From Prevotellaceae bacterium UBA1746 (GTDB lineage: Bacteria > Bacteroidota > Bacteroidia > Bacteroidales > Bacteroidaceae): a DNA stretch of 64,000 bases. The notes beneath the pieces are model-generated. The model ran no database searches. It was not told the origin of the DNA and saw only the letters and a list, made by a program, of their open reading frames with translations. Of the stretch, positions 60,683 through 64,000 are shown piece by piece. The translations under genes were made by a program, and so were the position numbers. Positions within the stretch are counted from its first letter, which is position 1, and the number at the start of each line of letters is the position of its first letter. The stretch spans positions 1 through 64,000 of the forward strand of contig DCHS01000017.1 of NCBI GenBank assembly GCA_002314875.1. Reading direction: 5' to 3'.

Positions 60683-61957
60683 ATGGCAATGAACTATGTC
60701 TGGCTGGGCTTGTTTTTTATTGGAATTCTTGCCGGCCTTTTCCGTTTGATATTTATGGGGGATACAGAGTCGCTTCCTGCGATGATGAACAGTACCTTTG
60801 AGATGTCGAAATATGCTTTCGACATCACTATCGGTTTGACAGGAACCCTAACGCTTTGGATGGGTATACTCAAAGTAGGCGAGGATAGTGGCCTGATTCA
60901 GCGTCTTGCCCGTTGGTTAAGTCCTTTTCTGACGAAACTTTTTCCAGACATCCCTAAAGACCATCCAGCTTTAGGATGTATCTTTATGAATATCTCTGCT
61001 AATATGCTCGGTCTTGATAATGCTGCTACACCTTGTGGTCTGAAGGCTATGGAAGAATTGCAGAAGGTCAATGAGAAAAAGGATACAGCCAGCGATGCTA
61101 TGATTATGTTCCTTGTATTGAACACTAGTGGTTTGACGATTATTCCCGTCAGTATTATGGCATATCGTAGTCAGGCCATGTTAACGGAGTTTGGCAGTAC
61201 TGCAGCAATGGCAGCTGCTGGTGCAACGCCTACGGACTGTTTTATTCCCCTCTTGCTGGCAACCATGTGCAGTACCTTTATGGGTTTGCTTATCGTTTCC
61301 ATTTTTCAAAAGATTAATCTTTTCCGAAAAGCTTTTCTTGTGATGTTTGCCGTTGTGGCAGCTTTAGTAGCGTCCCTTTTCTGGACAATTCACAGCATGG
61401 ATAGTAATGAAGAAATCCAGGCATTCTGTAACTTGCTGACTGCTGTATTGATTCTTGGAACTATCTCCTTGTTCCTTTATTCTGGTGTTCATAAGAAACT
61501 CAACGTTTACTCCTCTTTTATAGAAGGAGCAAAAGGTGGTTTTACGACGGCTGTTAGTTTGATACCTTATTGCGTGGCTATTCTTGCTGCAGTCGGTATA
61601 TTTAAGGCTAGTGGTTCTTTGCAGATGGTGCAAGATGGAACCCGATATCTTGTCGAAGCCTGCGGATTGAATTCGGATTGGGTAGATGCACTTCCTGTGG
61701 CAGTTTTGAAACCTTTGAATGGTGCCGGTGCCCGTGGAATGATGCTTGAAACCTGGACCTCTCATGGTACCTGTTCGTTTGTCGGTCATTTGGCCAGCGT
61801 CTTACAGGGAAGTACGGATACAACCTTCTATATTTTGACCATATACTTTGGTAGTGTTGGTATCACCAAATATCGTTATGCAGTCAAGTGTGGTCTTCTC
61901 GCAGACCTTGCCGGTATGTTAGGTGCAGTTCTTATCAGTTATTTCTTCTGGGGATGA
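60683..61957 (+). CDS. SpmA-SpmB-like nucleoside-recognition membrane protein
   Basis: The 424-residue protein joins two nucleoside-recognition (gate) domains. The first half resembles SpmA (GLTGTLTLWMGILKVGEDSGL, MNISANMLGLDNAATPCGLKAMEEL), the second SpmB (FIEGAKGGFTTAVSLIPYCVAILAAVG, GHLASVLQGSTDTTFYILTIYFGSVG). In Bacillus the separate proteins are needed for spore core dehydration; here there is no sign of sporulation, so another envelope transport role is likely. The gene start is MAMNYVWLG; the stop overlaps the next start by ATGA. Confidence 0.9.
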   Translation: MAMNYVWLGLFFIGILAGLFRLIFMGDTESLPAMMNSTFEMSKYAFDITIGLTGTLTLWMGILKVGEDSGLIQRLARWLSPFLTKLFPDIPKDHPALGCIFMNISANMLGLDNAATPCGLKAMEELQKVNEKKDTASDAMIMFLVLNTSGLTIIPVSIMAYRSQAMLTEFGSTAAMAAAGATPTDCFIPLLLATMCSTFMGLLIVSIFQKINLFRKAFLVMFAVVAALVASLFWTIHSMDSNEEIQAFCNLLTAVLILGTISLFLYSGVHKKLNVYSSFIEGAKGGFTTAVSLIPYCVAILAAVGIFKASGSLQMVQDGTRYLVEACGLNSDWVDALPVAVLKPLNGAGARGMMLETWTSHGTCSFVGHLASVLQGSTDTTFYILTIYFGSVGITKYRYAVKCGLLADLAGMLGAVLISYFFWG

Positions 61958-62697
61958 TAATGGAGAAATTATTACTCGTATTATTCGTTATCTGTTCATA
62001 CGCTTTTTCCGCTTGTGCAGGAAGACTATCTTCGGTAGAAACAGACGAGGATTCTCTTGCACTTGCTCCAGTGGACGATAGCTTAGCTGTCTTTCCTTGT
62101 CCGATGATAACAGTATCATCAGAAAAAGGAGATAAGACGTATAAGGTTGCAGATATTTACGATGAAGCTTTTCTTTATCGCAAGAATGTCAACAAGGCAA
62201 AATGTTTCTTTGTTGTCTCCAAGCAGGAATTCCGATTGTATGTTTACGAGATTGTGAAGAGAGATACACTTCTCGCTGCAACCTTCCCTGTTTGCTATGC
62301 GTTAAATAAGGTAGACAAGACATACCGTGGTGACAATTGTACGCCAGAGTGCTCTATCGAGAAGTCTTTTCTTATTTGTAATATTCAAAATTCGAGCAAT
62401 TGGCGCCATGATTTCAAAGATGGCCGTGGATCTTTCTCCGCTTATGGAAAATGGTTTATGCGCTTAAATCTTTCGAAGAGTGATTGCAATCGTGGTTGTC
62501 GTAATAATAAGAGCATCGGCATTCATGGCTGTACGGGGAATGAACGTTCTATTCCCGGTATGGATAGCGAGGGATGCATCCGCCTGCGCGACAATGATCT
62601 TCTTCTATTGCGTAAATACTATGCGCAAATTGGAACGAAGGTTTGCATTAAACCCTACGATAAAGGCAAATATCCTTTTGAAATCCGTGCCGAGTAG
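61954..62697 (+). CDS. L,D-transpeptidase (YkuD) lipoprotein
   Basis: The 247-residue protein has a lipoprotein-like signal (AFSAC) and a YkuD catalytic domain at about 85-240 with IGIHGCTGN and SEGCIRL, where the second cysteine is the nucleophile. It would cross-link or modify peptidoglycan, or attach proteins to it. The ATG at 61954 overlaps the upstream stop; an ATG at 61960 is an equal choice. HGCTGN contains an extra cysteine beside the catalytic histidine. It is followed by a D-Ala-D-Ala carboxypeptidase, a related cell-wall enzyme. Confidence 0.88.
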   Translation: MIMEKLLLVLFVICSYAFSACAGRLSSVETDEDSLALAPVDDSLAVFPCPMITVSSEKGDKTYKVADIYDEAFLYRKNVNKAKCFFVVSKQEFRLYVYEIVKRDTLLAATFPVCYALNKVDKTYRGDNCTPECSIEKSFLICNIQNSSNWRHDFKDGRGSFSAYGKWFMRLNLSKSDCNRGCRNNKSIGIHGCTGNERSIPGMDSEGCIRLRDNDLLLLRKYYAQIGTKVCIKPYDKGKYPFEIRAE

Positions 62698-62751
62698 GCT
62701 TGTACCAATTATCATTCTGCTTTGAAAGGCTATCGATTAAATAAATAAGTT

Positions 62752-64000
62752 TTGAAAAGACTCTATACATTCTTCTTATCTTTTTTATTGGTTTTGCCGA
62801 TGCTGGCAGAGCCAACAGATACGTTTACGACTGTAATTCGCGGACGAATAGACGAGCTGTTGATTAACGATCTTTTTGAACATACCCAGTTGGGAATGTA
62901 TATCTACGATTTAACAGCAGACGAGATCTTGTATGACAAAGGGTCTCGCCAGTGTTTGCGTCCTGCTTCTTGCGAGAAAGTGATGACGGCTTCTTCTGCC
63001 TTGTCATGCTTAGGTGGTGATTATACTTATAAGACTCGTTTGTATATAGTAGCACAAACGAATGAAGCAATGGTTGGCGATTCCATAGTTGTTGACAGTC
63101 TTGTTCGTTACAATGTCTATATTAAGGGTGGTTTTGACCCTATGCTTGGTGCAGACGATCTGAAAGCCTTTACCCAGGCTCTTTCCGATAAAGGAATCAC
63201 TTCCATCGAAGGTGAAATCATCTGTGATGTATCTCTCAAAGACACCCTCAGTTTGGGCTGGGGATGGTGCTGGGACGATGGTTATGGTCCTCTCACCCCT
63301 CTTCTCTATCAAGGTAAGGATAGTTTCCGTCAACACTTTACCAATGCGCTCAAAGCGGCAGGAATAGCTTTTAATGGGATGTATCGCCAGGGGCTGGTTC
63401 CTCATGATGCCTCATTATTAGTTACGCGTACGCATACAATGGACCAGATTCTTTTTCCCATGATGAAGAAAAGCAACAATATGTATGCGGAAAGCCTTTT
63501 TTATCAAATGGCGGCCAAGAGTGGCAAGCCTTACGCATCATATAAAGATGCATGCGCACAGGTCAATAAGTTTGTGAAACTCTGTGGTAATGATCCTGAA
63601 GATATTCAGATTGCTGATGGTAGTGGCCTTTCGCTGTACAATTACCTTTCTCCCAAGGTCCTTGTCGATGCTTTGCGTTATGTTTTCCATCATGAGGATA
63701 TCTACAATCATCTTTATCCTTCTTTACCTATCATGGGCCGCGATGGAACTCTTCGAAAACGATGTGTTGGTACTTCTGCCCAGGATCGCGTTCATGCAAA
63801 AACTGGTACGGTTGAAGGTGTTTCTACCCTTGCGGGGTACGCTCTTGCTCCCAATGGCCATCAGCTGGCTTTTGCTATTATGAACCAAGGTGTTCGTCGT
63901 TCTTCTTATGGTAAGAGTTTTCAGGATAAGATTTGTAAGGCACTCACCCAACCATTGGATTTGCCGACGATAGAGCCAGACAGTATTTCCCAACCTCTTG
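62752..64000 (+). CDS. dacB: D-alanyl-D-alanine carboxypeptidase/endopeptidase (PBP4 family, partial)
   Basis: The gene runs off the right edge; 416 codons are present. After a signal peptide (VLPMLA) come ASCEK, the SxxK motif with the catalytic serine at about 68, KSNN, the SxN motif, and HAKTGT, the KTG motif. The insertion between SxxK and SxN is long, as in PBP4. It trims the fourth or fifth D-Ala and cuts cross-links in the periplasm. A TTG start follows an in-frame stop at 62746; no ATG is available before the signal. Confidence 0.9.
   Translation, partial: MKRLYTFFLSFLLVLPMLAEPTDTFTTVIRGRIDELLINDLFEHTQLGMYIYDLTADEILYDKGSRQCLRPASCEKVMTASSALSCLGGDYTYKTRLYIVAQTNEAMVGDSIVVDSLVRYNVYIKGGFDPMLGADDLKAFTQALSDKGITSIEGEIICDVSLKDTLSLGWGWCWDDGYGPLTPLLYQGKDSFRQHFTNALKAAGIAFNGMYRQGLVPHDASLLVTRTHTMDQILFPMMKKSNNMYAESLFYQMAAKSGKPYASYKDACAQVNKFVKLCGNDPEDIQIADGSGLSLYNYLSPKVLVDALRYVFHHEDIYNHLYPSLPIMGRDGTLRKRCVGTSAQDRVHAKTGTVEGVSTLAGYALAPNGHQLAFAIMNQGVRRSSYGKSFQDKICKALTQPLDLPTIEPDSISQPL

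Overview
The window reads as chromosome of a Bacteroidales bacterium, most likely Prevotellaceae. The evidence is a SusC/SusD pair, AraC-type regulators joined to periplasmic or membrane sensors, proteins with type IX secretion (T9SS) C-terminal signals, a Bacteroidetes-type uppS-bamA-ompH-ompH block, and repeated Bacteroidetes -7 promoter boxes (TAnnTTTG) with few Shine-Dalgarno sequences. I see no rRNA, tRNA, CRISPR array, transposase or integrase.

Layout. 1-6.3 kb (minus strand): the start of succinate dehydrogenase/fumarate reductase (sdhC, partial sdhA), a HEAT-repeat DNA alkylation repair-like protein, three consecutive FKBP prolyl isomerases (two exported, one cytoplasmic), a B3/B4-domain protein and a sirtuin. 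6.5-11.8 kb (plus): a complete fucose operon fucI-fucA-fucK-fucP. 11.8-25.9 kb: a regulator joining a periplasmic sugar-binding domain, a membrane helix, a heptad coiled coil and an AraC DNA-binding domain, then a fructan (probably levan) utilization locus: GH32, MFS sugar porter, PfkB fructokinase, SusC, SusD, DUF4960 protein and a surface GH32 lipoprotein. Just after the last GH32 lies a 105-bp copy of the 3' end of fucP, so the regulator plus fructan locus sits between two direct copies of that sequence.

26.3-39 kb (plus): a membrane TPR-AraC regulator, a stand-alone AraC DNA-binding domain, and three large T9SS-type secreted proteins including an M6-like metalloprotease. 39-40 kb: nadA. 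40.1-45.2 kb (minus): DUF486, waaA, gltX and an AspT/YidE-type transporter. 45.3-49.1 kb (plus): an Lrp/AsnC regulator, a glutamine-amidotransferase/M19 dipeptidase fusion, an M28 enzyme resembling glutaminyl cyclase, and sufE. 49.3-53.7 kb (minus): Big_5 lipoprotein, GH3-fold adenylating enzyme and ispD. 54-64 kb (plus): an envelope block with DUF6242 and DUF6089 proteins, uppS, bamA, two ompH/skp genes, a SpmA-SpmB-like fusion, an L,D-transpeptidase and a truncated PBP4.

How the parts work together. The fucose operon and the fructan locus are two complete carbohydrate pathways, each ending in a central intermediate. For fructan: the surface GH32 cuts it, SusC/D and DUF4960 bind and import it, the periplasmic GH32 releases fructose, the porter imports it and the kinase phosphorylates it. 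The regulator upstream of this locus is next to a promoter region with 21-bp-phased direct repeats, as expected for an AraC-family activator. The regulator has no histidine kinase or receiver, so it looks like a one-component version of the usual hybrid sensor. The candidate for least-described biology is this combination: kinase-less transmembrane regulator, phased operator and duplicated fucP tail around the locus.
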